Assembly (NCBI GenBank): GCA_023428655.1
Contig: JAEYXC010000023.1
Span: forward strand, 1-8,271
From: Bacillota bacterium
GTDB lineage: Bacteria; Bacillota; Clostridia; Lachnospirales; Lachnospiraceae
DNA: 8,271 nt
Direction: 5' to 3'
The notes under the pieces are model-generated. The model was not told the DNA's origin and ran no database searches. It saw only the letters and a list, made by a program, of their open reading frames with translations. Positions within the stretch are counted from its first letter, which is position 1. Each line of letters begins with the position of its first letter. The position numbers were made by a program, and so were the translations under genes. Below, one piece after another: positions 1 through 6,385 of this stretch.

Positions 1-198
1 GAATTATTGTCCAAGCCTTGGTATATTAATGTTGATATGAGTAAATATGTTGCACTCATCATCGATACCCTTAATCATGATAACAGCATCAGCGGTCTGC
101 TCAATCCCGTTGAAAGAATTCAAAACATCTTAAAAAGATATAATCAGGGAGGAAGAAAGTTATCCTCCCAGGATATTAAAAATAATGTAGGTGATTAA
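1..198 (+). CDS. 3' end of an unrecognised protein-coding gene (65 codons visible)
   Basis: The frame is open from the first base of the window and closes with TAA at 196-198. This is most simply the C-terminal end of a gene that begins to the left. A TTG at position 7 could serve formally as a start, but no Shine-Dalgarno sequence can be seen in the six bases before it. The visible part reads as a soluble protein end: a Trp/Tyr patch (PWYINVDMSKY), a hydrophobic strand or helix (VALIIDTL), a likely amphipathic helix (PVERIQNILKRY) and a polar Lys/Asn/Asp-rich tail. There are no cysteines, signal sequence or membrane segment. I do not recognise the family. The inverted repeat 40 bases downstream fits the end of a transcription unit. 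Confidence is moderate that this is coding and nil for a function. Confidence 0.6.
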   Translation, partial: ELLSKPWYINVDMSKYVALIIDTLNHDNSISGLLNPVERIQNILKRYNQGGRKLSSQDIKNNVGD

Positions 199-237
199 TC
201 CTATTAACCTATTAAAGACATAATAACATGATAATGG

Positions 238-270
238 ATAAAGGGCAGGTGCTTAGCACCTGCCCTTTAT
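238..270. terminator. Perfect 15-bp inverted repeat, probable bidirectional terminator
   Basis: Positions 238-252 pair without mismatch with 256-270 around a three-base TTA loop. The core of the stem is GGGCAGGTGC. It lies between two converging units: the partial plus-strand gene ending at 198 and the minus-strand PBP gene ending at 389. The flanks are A/T-rich on both sides, giving TTTATATT on the plus strand and TTTAT on the minus strand, so either transcript would end in a short, interrupted U-run. The tracts are weak for a textbook intrinsic terminator, but the stem is long and GC-rich. The bases between it and the PBP stop (271-388) hold no supported gene. Confidence 0.8.
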
Positions 271-388
271 ATTAGACGGATCAGCTTATTCCCTCGTTCA
301 TACCGGATATATGCTCCAATTCCTGTGTTGCTCCAAAGCTGTAACCGGTTACTTGCTTCATTCCTTTCATGGCTATGTATCTATCAAT

Positions 389-2743
389 CTATTCGCTCAG
401 GTCCTGTGATGGATCAAGGATAGGCTCCTCTGAATCAATCTGCTCCGAATCCGTCTCCTCTGAGTCTGTCGCCTCATCTGTTGACTCTTCCCATGAATCC
501 TCTTCCCACTCTTCCTCCTCGGAATAATCCTCATCGGTCTCCTCCGGTATGGTCTCAGTATCCTCTTCGGTCGTATCGCTCACATCATCATCGGTATTCT
601 CTTCCGGCTCTGCATCCACATCCGGTAATTCCTCCGAATCGGCCTCCTTCTCCTGTTCCTTCTCAAGAGCCTCCGCCTGTGCCTCCTCTAATTCCTTCTG
701 CCTTGCTGCCTCCTCTTCCCTGGCCTCCCATTCCGCTCTCCAATCATGCAGCTCAAACTCCTTCGTCATAGAGGAATCATGAATCTGTTCCATGAAATTA
801 TGCCATATGGTTCCGGGGTAAGTGGAGCCTTGAAGATTATTCACTGTCTTTGGCATATCATATCCAACCCATACACTGGTGGTATAATATGGCGTATATC
901 CTACAAACCAACCATCCTTCTTATCATTCGTAGTACCTGTCTTACCGGCACTGACGGTGTGAGTAAGTCCTAGGCCCTTCGCAGTTCCCTTCGTCATTAC
1001 TCCGGTCAATGCTTCCGTCATAATTCTGGAAGCCTTTGTCTGATAGATTTGCTTTGTTTCCATTTCATCTCCAACAATTTCATTGCCTTCAGCGTCCATG
1101 ATCTTGATAATACAGGTTGGCTCCCGGTAAAATCCATCATTCTCCAGTGTAGCATAAGCTGCTGCCATCTCGACGGGACTTGCTCCTACCGTAAGCCCTC
1201 CGAGAGCTGCTGCCGGAACATAATCCTGGGTACTGATCTTGGCGAAGTTCATCTTCAGAAGATATGATAATCCCACCTGTGGTGTTAACTCCTCGAACAG
1301 CTTCCAGGCAATGGTATTCTTTGATAGCTCGATGGCTCTCTGTAGCTTGATCTTCCCAAGATAATTGCCTCCCGCATTCTTAGGCCCTCCTTCAAACTTC
1401 TTATCCTCGACTATATCCTCCGGAGTATAGCCTTGCTCAAAAACCGGTGTATATACCACTAAGGGCTTAATCGCACTGCCCGGTTGCCGATAGCTCTGAT
1501 AGCCACGATTCAGGGTATAACCCTCGCTTTCCTGTTCTCTGCCTCCAACGATTGCTACCACTCTGCCACTGTCATTGTCAATACAAACAGCAGCTCCCTG
1601 CATCTGAAAGATACCCTCGTCATTCTTCTTCTTAAATTCGGATAATGCATCATCCACCGACTGCTGCAGCAGCTCCTGTTTCTTTAGATCTATGGAGGTA
1701 TAGATGCGATAGCCTCGATTATAGAGATCCTTCTGATAGCGATAATACATATCATAATACTCCTCGTCGTAGGCGCTACGTTCCTCCTCCGTATCGAAAT
1801 GCTGCCGGAATTCAAAGCCGTTTGCCTTCATTAAGGCTTTGATGGCAGAATGATAGGTGTAGGTCTCCACGTAATTCTTCTTATCGGATTTCTGTTGTTT
1901 AAGCTTAATTTCTTCCTTAAGTGCCTTCGAATACTCCTCTTCGGTAATCATTCCTTCCTCCATTAATTGGTCCAGAATACGATCCCGTCGCTTCAGTGTG
2001 TTCTTCATATTGGTTACTGGGTTATAGAGATTCGGATTATTGGGTATGGCACATAGAAATACAATCTGGGAGAGACTTAGATTATTAACCCCCTCTGAAA
2101 AGTAACCCAGGGCCGCTGCCTGTATTCCGTAATAACCGCCGGCAAAATAAATTCCATTAAGATAGAATTCCATAATCTCTGTCTTGGAATATAGCTTCTC
2201 CAGCTCCTGTGCCACAAAAATCTCTTCGATCTTACGTTCATAGGTGACTGCATGACTCAGGAAAATATTACGTGCCACCTGTTGAGTAATGGTACTGGCT
2301 CCTTGTGTAATCTCTCCTCTATGCTTAATCAGTTCAATGGCTGCACGGATATTTGCCAGATAGTCAACTCCGTTATGCTTCAAAAATTTACGGTCCTCCG
2401 ACACTACCATGGCATTAATCGCCGCTTTTGGAATATCTGAGTAGTCAATATAGTAGACCTCCTTCTCTGATTTCAGGGTAGACATCAGATTACCCTCCAG
2501 GTCGTAAACCAGACTGGTCTGGGAGGGCTTGAAGGTATCCTCCGTAGAGGCTCTGACCTTCTGCTTCGCTGCTGACTGAAGATCAAGAATAGTCTTCCCG
2601 TATTCTTTATAGAAATAGAACATTGCAATCACAATAAAAAGCAGCGTTACAAAAAGCAAAAGCTGTAATCCGATCTTAATCTTACCTCTTACGCTTCTTC
2701 CATTCCTCTTTTTCTTATCGTTCCTTCCTGATTTCTTCTGCAC
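389..2743 (-). CDS. Class A penicillin-binding protein (GT51 transglycosylase plus transpeptidase)
   Basis: A bifunctional peptidoglycan synthase of the PBP1A type (PonA-like). It polymerises lipid II into glycan strands and cross-links the stem peptides on the outer face of the membrane. Numbering is from the GTG start (784 aa). A Lys/Arg-rich cytoplasmic tail precedes one membrane anchor at about 26-45. The GT51 domain has EDRKF with catalytic Glu116, GASTITQQ at 148-155 and RKIEE near 170. The transpeptidase domain has SAIK with nucleophile Ser423 and Lys426, SKN at 474-476 and KTGT at 601-604. All catalytic motifs are present, so both activities should be intact. Residues 670-700 are Glu/Ala-rich. 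Residues 701-784 form an acidic tail, about half Asp/Glu with no Lys or Arg. I chose GTG at 2743 because GAGGGA precedes it. An in-frame ATG five codons upstream (2758) lacks a Shine-Dalgarno site. It is the last gene of a probable operon. Confidence 0.95.
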   Translation of the reverse strand: MQKKSGRNDKKKRNGRSVRGKIKIGLQLLLFVTLLFIVIAMFYFYKEYGKTILDLQSAAKQKVRASTEDTFKPSQTSLVYDLEGNLMSTLKSEKEVYYIDYSDIPKAAINAMVVSEDRKFLKHNGVDYLANIRAAIELIKHRGEITQGASTITQQVARNIFLSHAVTYERKIEEIFVAQELEKLYSKTEIMEFYLNGIYFAGGYYGIQAAALGYFSEGVNNLSLSQIVFLCAIPNNPNLYNPVTNMKNTLKRRDRILDQLMEEGMITEEEYSKALKEEIKLKQQKSDKKNYVETYTYHSAIKALMKANGFEFRQHFDTEEERSAYDEEYYDMYYRYQKDLYNRGYRIYTSIDLKKQELLQQSVDDALSEFKKKNDEGIFQMQGAAVCIDNDSGRVVAIVGGREQESEGYTLNRGYQSYRQPGSAIKPLVVYTPVFEQGYTPEDIVEDKKFEGGPKNAGGNYLGKIKLQRAIELSKNTIAWKLFEELTPQVGLSYLLKMNFAKISTQDYVPAAALGGLTVGASPVEMAAAYATLENDGFYREPTCIIKIMDAEGNEIVGDEMETKQIYQTKASRIMTEALTGVMTKGTAKGLGLTHTVSAGKTGTTNDKKDGWFVGYTPYYTTSVWVGYDMPKTVNNLQGSTYPGTIWHNFMEQIHDSSMTKEFELHDWRAEWEAREEEAARQKELEEAQAEALEKEQEKEADSEELPDVDAEPEENTDDDVSDTTEEDTETIPEETDEDYSEEEEWEEDSWEESTDEATDSEETDSEQIDSEEPILDPSQDLSE

Positions 2744-2748
2744 TTTAA

Positions 2749-2754
2749 TCCCTC
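2749..2754 (-). promoter_or_regulatory. Ribosome binding site that favours the GTG start of the PBP gene
   Basis: On the minus strand the sequence is GAGGGA, five bases before GTG at 2743-2741. The alternative ATG at 2758-2756 overlaps the upstream edge of this motif and has only ATGATAGATA in front of it. The choice changes the protein by five residues in a basic cytoplasmic tail and has no effect on any domain. Confidence 0.55.
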
Positions 2755-2810
2755 GCATTATCTATCATACTTAACTCAATGTTTCATCCATATCAGGTAT
2801 CAGCTCCTCA

Positions 2811-4901
2811 TCAAGAGAGCTGCACCAGATGATACGGAATCTGAAGCTCCTCAAGAAGCCTTTGCTCTCTCTTATGGCAGGTGAAGAGGAGAATCTGCTT
2901 TCGATTAGCTACCTCGGTTAAGGCTGCCTTCAGCCGGGTATCATCATACATAGCAAAGCTGTCATCAAATATTAGGGGTACCTCATCCTTACCCAAAAGC
3001 AAATCAGCAACGGCCAGACGCAGTGCAAGAAACACCTGGTCCATGGTTCCGGTGCTGAGACGCTCCAGTGCTACATAGGTACCGTTCCAAGCTAGCTTGA
3101 TATCCAGCTTCTCATCAATTTTAAGCTCCTGGTATCTCTGTCCCGTCACCTCACTGATCACTTGCGCAACCGTCTGATTCAACTGCTGCCCAAAGCTGTC
3201 ATGGATCTGGGAAGATAGCTCTTCTATGGTGGACAAAGCAAGTCTGATCGCCTCCAGCTCAGTAGCATTCTCTGCCTCTTGCTGCTTCATGTGATCGTAT
3301 TTGCTCCGATTTTTTTGAAGCTCCTCTTCATTACCCTCCAGGGCGGTGATTTCCCATCTCAGCTTCTCAATCTTCATTCGACAGGCTTCACAGACTTCGT
3401 TCAGCTTGACTTGTCTTGCTGTTTCCTCCTGCTTTCTTAGACGAAGCTCCTCTGTAATTTGTTGCATTATCTCCGGGGTTAACTCTTCTACCCGAACAAA
3501 ATGCTGGAGATAGGTCATAATCGTATCATATATAGAATCCATCTGATCCATTATTTTATTTTTGCGACTCTCAAGCTCCCTTTGCAGCTCCATCGTATGC
3601 TCATCAGTAAGCATGCTGCGAAGATGCTCCTCTACTCGATCAGCTAAGGCCTCCACATTATCCACCTGGTATCTGGTCAGAACATCCATTATTTCATTCT
3701 GTATGTCGGTGCTCTGCTTAAGAAGATCATCCCGCTTGGCTTTCAGCTTATGGATGGTTTTTCGATACCTTCCATTTTGTATGAGGCCATATGCTCCCCC
3801 AAATAGGAAGGCTAACCCACCCAGAATAAAACCAAGGAGTGAAAAGTCCCATAGGAAGGTCATGAGAAGCGCTGCTGTCACAGCTAGTGGTATACTAAAA
3901 TAAAGTATCTTATTCCTCTTCTTATGTAGTTGTTCCAGCCTGTTCACAAGCTCCCGTTCTTCAATATCAATATTATATAAGTCCTTGCGGTACCCTTCAG
4001 AAATCCTCTTATCTTCCTTCAACTTATTTAATACAAGCTGCTGCCTGTCCCCATCCGATTCCCTTTTCTTCAACTGTGTAAGCTGATTCTCCAACTGCAG
4101 CATCTGATTCTGCAGCTCCTCATAGGTGTGATACTTTTCCAGTATCGCAGGTAGCTGTTCCATACGACGGGCCGTCTCATCATCGGAGATTATATGCAAC
4201 TCCTCTCTCTGTCTTAGAAGCTCCTTCTCCTGCTCTAAAAGCTCTCGAAGCTGCACCGTCAGCTGATCCAGCTTCCTTTCCTTCGCCTCCCCCTCCTCAA
4301 GCTCTAGCTGCAGTGCTTTCAGTGCGGGAGAATTCCGGATGGCTTCCAGCTGTTTTCTCTGTTCCGTAAGAACATTGACTGCCTGAGCAACATTGATCTC
4401 CTGACTCCTTGCTAAGGACAGATTCGTAATATAATTCCGTACCTGAAGAGCCAGCTCAGAATCTGTCTGAGCCTTTCGCTGCTCCATACTGATCGTATTT
4501 CGATAAGTGGCTTCCCATAAGCCCGGTATCAGCTCACTGATTTTTCCCTCCTCCAGCATCACTTCTCGTCCAGTCGCCAGATCAAGGACGGAAAAGCTTT
4601 TATCAATGGCATGAAAGCTCCGCTGAAGCCGGTACTGTTTTCCCTTTACTTCGATGTCCATGCTTCCGCCATAAGCTCCCGGATAATGCCAGGGCAGATA
4701 TCTGGTATACAGATCCTCCTTTGAAGCCGCACCTCTACCCCTCATCCGTTCTATCCCAAAAAGCATACCCTTAATAAAGGTATGGAGGGTGGATTTGCCT
4801 GCTTCATTCTCTCCATAGATTAGGTTGATCCCCGGCTTGAGTTCTATTTCCTTATTATGAAATCGACCAAAATAATTTATTTTAAGCTTTGTTATTCGCA
4901 T
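2811..4901 (-). CDS. SbcC/Rad50-like AAA ATPase with membrane hairpin (YhaN type)
   Basis: An ABC-type SMC-like ATPase predicted to partner the metallophosphoesterase encoded just upstream, as SbcC partners SbcD. Numbering is from ATG at 4901 (696 aa). The N-terminal half-domain carries Walker A GENEAGKST at 30-38. A long coiled coil rich in Glu, Gln, Leu and Lys follows. Two adjacent hydrophobic segments (about 332-351 and 355-374) lie near its centre, then a second coiled coil. The C-terminal half-domain has the signature LSTGTMDQ at 615-622, Walker B PLIFDD at 642-647 and an H-loop His676. SbcC and Rad50 carry a CxxC zinc hook at the coiled-coil apex. Here the apex is a hydrophobic hairpin, as in the YhaN family, suggesting membrane attachment. 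The protein is shorter than Bacillus YhaN or SbcC. An upstream in-frame TTG (4910) abuts the Shine-Dalgarno site and is unlikely to be used. The gene begins 77 bases after its upstream neighbour ends. Confidence 0.9.
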   Translation of the reverse strand: MRITKLKINYFGRFHNKEIELKPGINLIYGENEAGKSTLHTFIKGMLFGIERMRGRGAASKEDLYTRYLPWHYPGAYGGSMDIEVKGKQYRLQRSFHAIDKSFSVLDLATGREVMLEEGKISELIPGLWEATYRNTISMEQRKAQTDSELALQVRNYITNLSLARSQEINVAQAVNVLTEQRKQLEAIRNSPALKALQLELEEGEAKERKLDQLTVQLRELLEQEKELLRQREELHIISDDETARRMEQLPAILEKYHTYEELQNQMLQLENQLTQLKKRESDGDRQQLVLNKLKEDKRISEGYRKDLYNIDIEERELVNRLEQLHKKRNKILYFSIPLAVTAALLMTFLWDFSLLGFILGGLAFLFGGAYGLIQNGRYRKTIHKLKAKRDDLLKQSTDIQNEIMDVLTRYQVDNVEALADRVEEHLRSMLTDEHTMELQRELESRKNKIMDQMDSIYDTIMTYLQHFVRVEELTPEIMQQITEELRLRKQEETARQVKLNEVCEACRMKIEKLRWEITALEGNEEELQKNRSKYDHMKQQEAENATELEAIRLALSTIEELSSQIHDSFGQQLNQTVAQVISEVTGQRYQELKIDEKLDIKLAWNGTYVALERLSTGTMDQVFLALRLAVADLLLGKDEVPLIFDDSFAMYDDTRLKAALTEVANRKQILLFTCHKREQRLLEELQIPYHLVQLS

Positions 4902-4910
4902 CTTGACCAA

Positions 4911-4917
4911 CCTTTCC
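4911..4917 (-). promoter_or_regulatory. Ribosome binding site deciding the ATPase start
   Basis: The minus strand reads GGAAAGG, ending nine bases before ATG at 4901-4899. The competing TTG at 4910-4908 follows this motif with no spacer, which would prevent its use as a start. The site therefore supports a 696-residue protein rather than 699. Confidence 0.6.
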
Positions 4918-4978
4918 AGTCTTCGGTACTTGTTAAGCCTTGTCCGTGAAGCCCAAGCTACTTCTGCTTATCTTCGTA

Positions 4979-6055
4979 CTAGCTTCTGCCCTTCTTTGCA
5001 CAGAGTAAAGCTTCTATTCCGTAATAAAGAGCTTTCTTTGCCACTTCATCCTGATTAGCATTCTCCCGGACTCTTCGAATGAACATTCCAATAAGGTTAT
5101 CCTGATTCTCTTGATATAGAGCGTCAAAATCATAATCCGGTACGGATTGGTCCGTTACCTCAATCACATTACCGAGGGCTTTGATGCTCCCCTTATCAAA
5201 ATGAATCAGCTCATCCCGAATTCCTTGTATTATAAAGGAGTAGATATGCTCCAAGCCTTGTTCCTTCATGATATTTCTCGCCTGATCAAGGAGGGAGCCA
5301 TTGGTATCCTGCGGATTCACCGAAAGAATACATCGCTTATAGGTTCTTATTGCATGAGAAACAAAGGTAACCCTTGTGGCTCTCTGGCCATCCTCTCCTA
5401 TCGTAATCTCTCCTAGAATATATCCTCGATCTCCAATTTCATTCTTATCCAGCGGCTCAAGCGATCCGCAATATGCCATTCTATTCGTAATAATCTCAGG
5501 CTTATGGATATGACCAAGAGCCACATAGTCATAAGCCAGCTCATTTAGTTTTTTACGATTAATCGGTATGTTCCTCTCATCACCGCCATGGGCAAGGAGG
5601 ATATGAATATGATCATTTCTCTTATGAAATGCCTCATCATATAACGCTTCATAGATATCCTTGGTGCAAAAGCTGAGTCCATACACTTCTAATCCAAGCT
5701 CTTCATATTCCTTACATTCCAAGGTGCTACTCGAAAAAAGGTGAACCTTTTCATCCCATTCAAAGCCCTGGTAATTCGATCTTGCTCCGATATAATCATG
5801 ATTCCCCGCAATGATTAAAGCTTTCGCGGTCTCAAGCTTACTGAGGATATAATTTACCTCCTTCAGCTCTCTTACCAATGGTTGACGATGAAAGAGGTCC
5901 CCTGCTATCAGCAATAAATCCACTTTCTCCTCATTACAGATTCTTATTATGTCCCGGAAGCTGTCCCAAATCTCTTTTCCCCTCTGCTCTCCCCAGGGCA
6001 GGTCTGAATCCGGTGTTGCCCCAAGATGGATGTCCGAAATATGTATGAACTTCAT
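4979..6055 (-). CDS. SbcD/Mre11-like metallophosphoesterase, DNA repair exonuclease (YhaO type)
   Basis: A calcineurin-fold metallophosphoesterase of the Mre11/SbcD/YhaO group, expected to bind two Mn2+-type ions and cut or trim DNA ends with the SMC-like ATPase encoded next. The 358-residue protein shows every motif of the fold in order: DIH (Asp8, His10), GDLFHR (Asp53), GNHD at 84-87 (Asn85, His86), the LLAHGGDE block with His156, and GHIH at 181-184. The metal site therefore looks complete. Residues from about 235 onward form the smaller capping and partner-binding region, where the family diverges. There is no signal peptide or membrane segment. ATG at 6055 has a near-ideal Shine-Dalgarno sequence five bases upstream. 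It is the first gene of the leftward operon and sits directly behind a strong promoter. The substrate is inferred from the family; a different phosphodiester substrate cannot be excluded. Confidence 0.93.
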   Translation of the reverse strand: MKFIHISDIHLGATPDSDLPWGEQRGKEIWDSFRDIIRICNEEKVDLLLIAGDLFHRQPLVRELKEVNYILSKLETAKALIIAGNHDYIGARSNYQGFEWDEKVHLFSSSTLECKEYEELGLEVYGLSFCTKDIYEALYDEAFHKRNDHIHILLAHGGDERNIPINRKKLNELAYDYVALGHIHKPEIITNRMAYCGSLEPLDKNEIGDRGYILGEITIGEDGQRATRVTFVSHAIRTYKRCILSVNPQDTNGSLLDQARNIMKEQGLEHIYSFIIQGIRDELIHFDKGSIKALGNVIEVTDQSVPDYDFDALYQENQDNLIGMFIRRVRENANQDEVAKKALYYGIEALLCAKKGRS

Positions 6056-6060
6056 ACGCT

Positions 6061-6068
6061 TCCTCCTT
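6061..6068 (-). promoter_or_regulatory. Strong ribosome binding site of the metallophosphoesterase gene
   Basis: The minus strand reads AAGGAGGA, five bases before the ATG at 6055-6053. It is close to the full anti-16S complement and fixes the start codon. Confidence 0.85.
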
Positions 6069-6098
6069 ATGCTCCAAAACTAATTCTAACTACTCTCA

Positions 6099-6127
6099 AT
6101 TATACACAAGAAGTTGTCGCTCCGCAA
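6099..6127 (-). promoter_or_regulatory. Sigma-A promoter for the leftward nuclease/ATPase/PBP operon
   Basis: On the minus strand a perfect TATAAT (-10, 6104-6099) is preceded by TTGCGG (-35, 6127-6122) with the optimal 17-base spacer. The -35 matches consensus in its TTG only. Transcription should start near 6090-6093, leaving a leader of about 35 bases before the start codon. No comparably good promoter was found in the short gaps ahead of the ATPase or PBP genes, which supports co-transcription of all three. Confidence 0.7.
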
Positions 6128-6218
6128 GCTTACAATCGAACACCTGTTTCAAGGACGGTCTAAGCATTCTAGTAAAACACTCAATCTTTGATAAAAAATT
6201 GACGAAATAGCTTGATTT

Positions 6219-6322
6219 ATGTCAGATTATGCTTTATCTTAATATATATATTTTAGGTATAATATGGTATTAAATTGATATTCACAGCCTCCTTTACACC
6301 AGAAACACCAATGTCAGATAAT
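6219..6322 (+). repeat. Spaced direct repeat ATGTCAGATWAT flanking the rightward promoter
   Basis: ATGTCAGATTAT at 6219-6230 recurs as ATGTCAGATAAT at 6311-6322. The copies share 11 of 12 bases, and their starts are 92 bases apart. One copy lies upstream of the -10 element and the other in the leader. They could be paired binding sites for a regulator. The region is A/T-rich, so coincidence remains possible. Confidence 0.35.
6234..6263 (+). promoter_or_regulatory. Probable promoter of the hydrogenase-like sensor gene
   Basis: A perfect TATAAT lies at 6258-6263. The best -35 candidate at usable spacing is TTATCT at 6234-6239 (18-base spacer), which is a poor match. A second possibility is TTGATT at 6212-6217, 17 bases before TATCTT at 6235-6240. 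A weak -35 with a strong -10 often marks an activator-dependent promoter. Start of transcription would be near 6270, giving a leader of roughly 115 bases. Confidence 0.5.
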
Positions 6323-6330
6323 TGGTTTCT
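6301..6330 (+). promoter_or_regulatory. Imperfect stem-loop in the leader of the sensor gene
   Basis: AGAAACACCAAT at 6301-6312 pairs with ATTGGTTTCT at 6321-6330. This gives ten base pairs with a two-base bulge on the 5' arm and an eight-base loop. No U-tract follows, so it is not a simple terminator. It lies about 55 bases before the start codon. It could be an mRNA structure or a protein-binding dyad; ACCAAT/ATTGGT is a perfect six-base palindromic pair. It overlaps the downstream copy of the 12-bp repeat. Confidence 0.35.
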
Positions 6331-6350
6331 CCGGAATGATTGACTGTGAG

Positions 6351-6369
6351 TAATCGACAGTATTCGACA
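6351..6369 (+). repeat. Tandem 9-bp direct repeat TAWTCGACA with 10-bp period
   Basis: TAATCGACA at 6351-6359 and TATTCGACA at 6361-6369 differ by one base and are spaced by exactly one helical turn. They lie just upstream of the ribosome binding site. A regulator binding here would contact the same face of the DNA twice and block transcription or translation. The assignment is by pattern only. Confidence 0.35.
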
Positions 6370-6373
6370 TAAT

Positions 6374-6377
6374 GGAG
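6374..6377 (+). promoter_or_regulatory. Ribosome binding site of the sensor gene
   Basis: GGAG lies eight bases before ATG at 6386. It supports this start over the in-frame ATG three codons downstream (6395), for which the spacing would be 17 bases. Confidence 0.7.
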
Positions 6378-6385
6378 ATGGTGAG

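Larger units (their letters stand above)
6056..6385. other. 330-bp divergent intergenic control region
   Basis: This region separates the leftward operon from the rightward hydrogenase-like sensor gene, and I see no coding sequence in it. The left third holds the operon's promoter and ribosome binding site. The stretch from about 6128 to 6210 contains no element I can support. From about 6212 it becomes very A/T-rich and carries the rightward promoter. The remaining 120 bases form a leader with a stem-loop and short repeats, entered separately. I recognise no riboswitch class, tRNA or flagellar sigma-D promoter here. Confidence 0.7.

Noticed and set aside
281..370. A 29-codon minus-strand ORF between the PBP stop and the terminator.
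   Set aside because: There is no Shine-Dalgarno sequence before either possible ATG, no recognisable motif, and the length is easily reached by chance.
481..771. Proline-rich and serine-rich plus-strand ORFs opposite the PBP tail.
   Set aside because: They are the complement of the acidic-tail codons (GAA/GAG read as TTC/CTC), with no start signal. The opposite frame carries a full set of PBP motifs.
3372..3392. A CxxC (CEAC) in the SMC-like ATPase as a possible zinc hook.
   Set aside because: It lies in the second coiled-coil arm, about 130 residues past the hydrophobic apex, where two subunits would not meet hook to hook.
6199..6204. TTGACG as the -35 of the rightward promoter.
   Set aside because: Its best -10 partners are a poor TCAGAT at 17 bases or GATTAT at 20 bases; the perfect TATAAT is too far away (53 bases).
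6270..6385. A c-di-GMP or other known riboswitch in the sensor gene leader.
   Set aside because: The leader is only about 115 bases and shows none of the conserved cores I can recall for these classes; only one simple stem-loop is evident.
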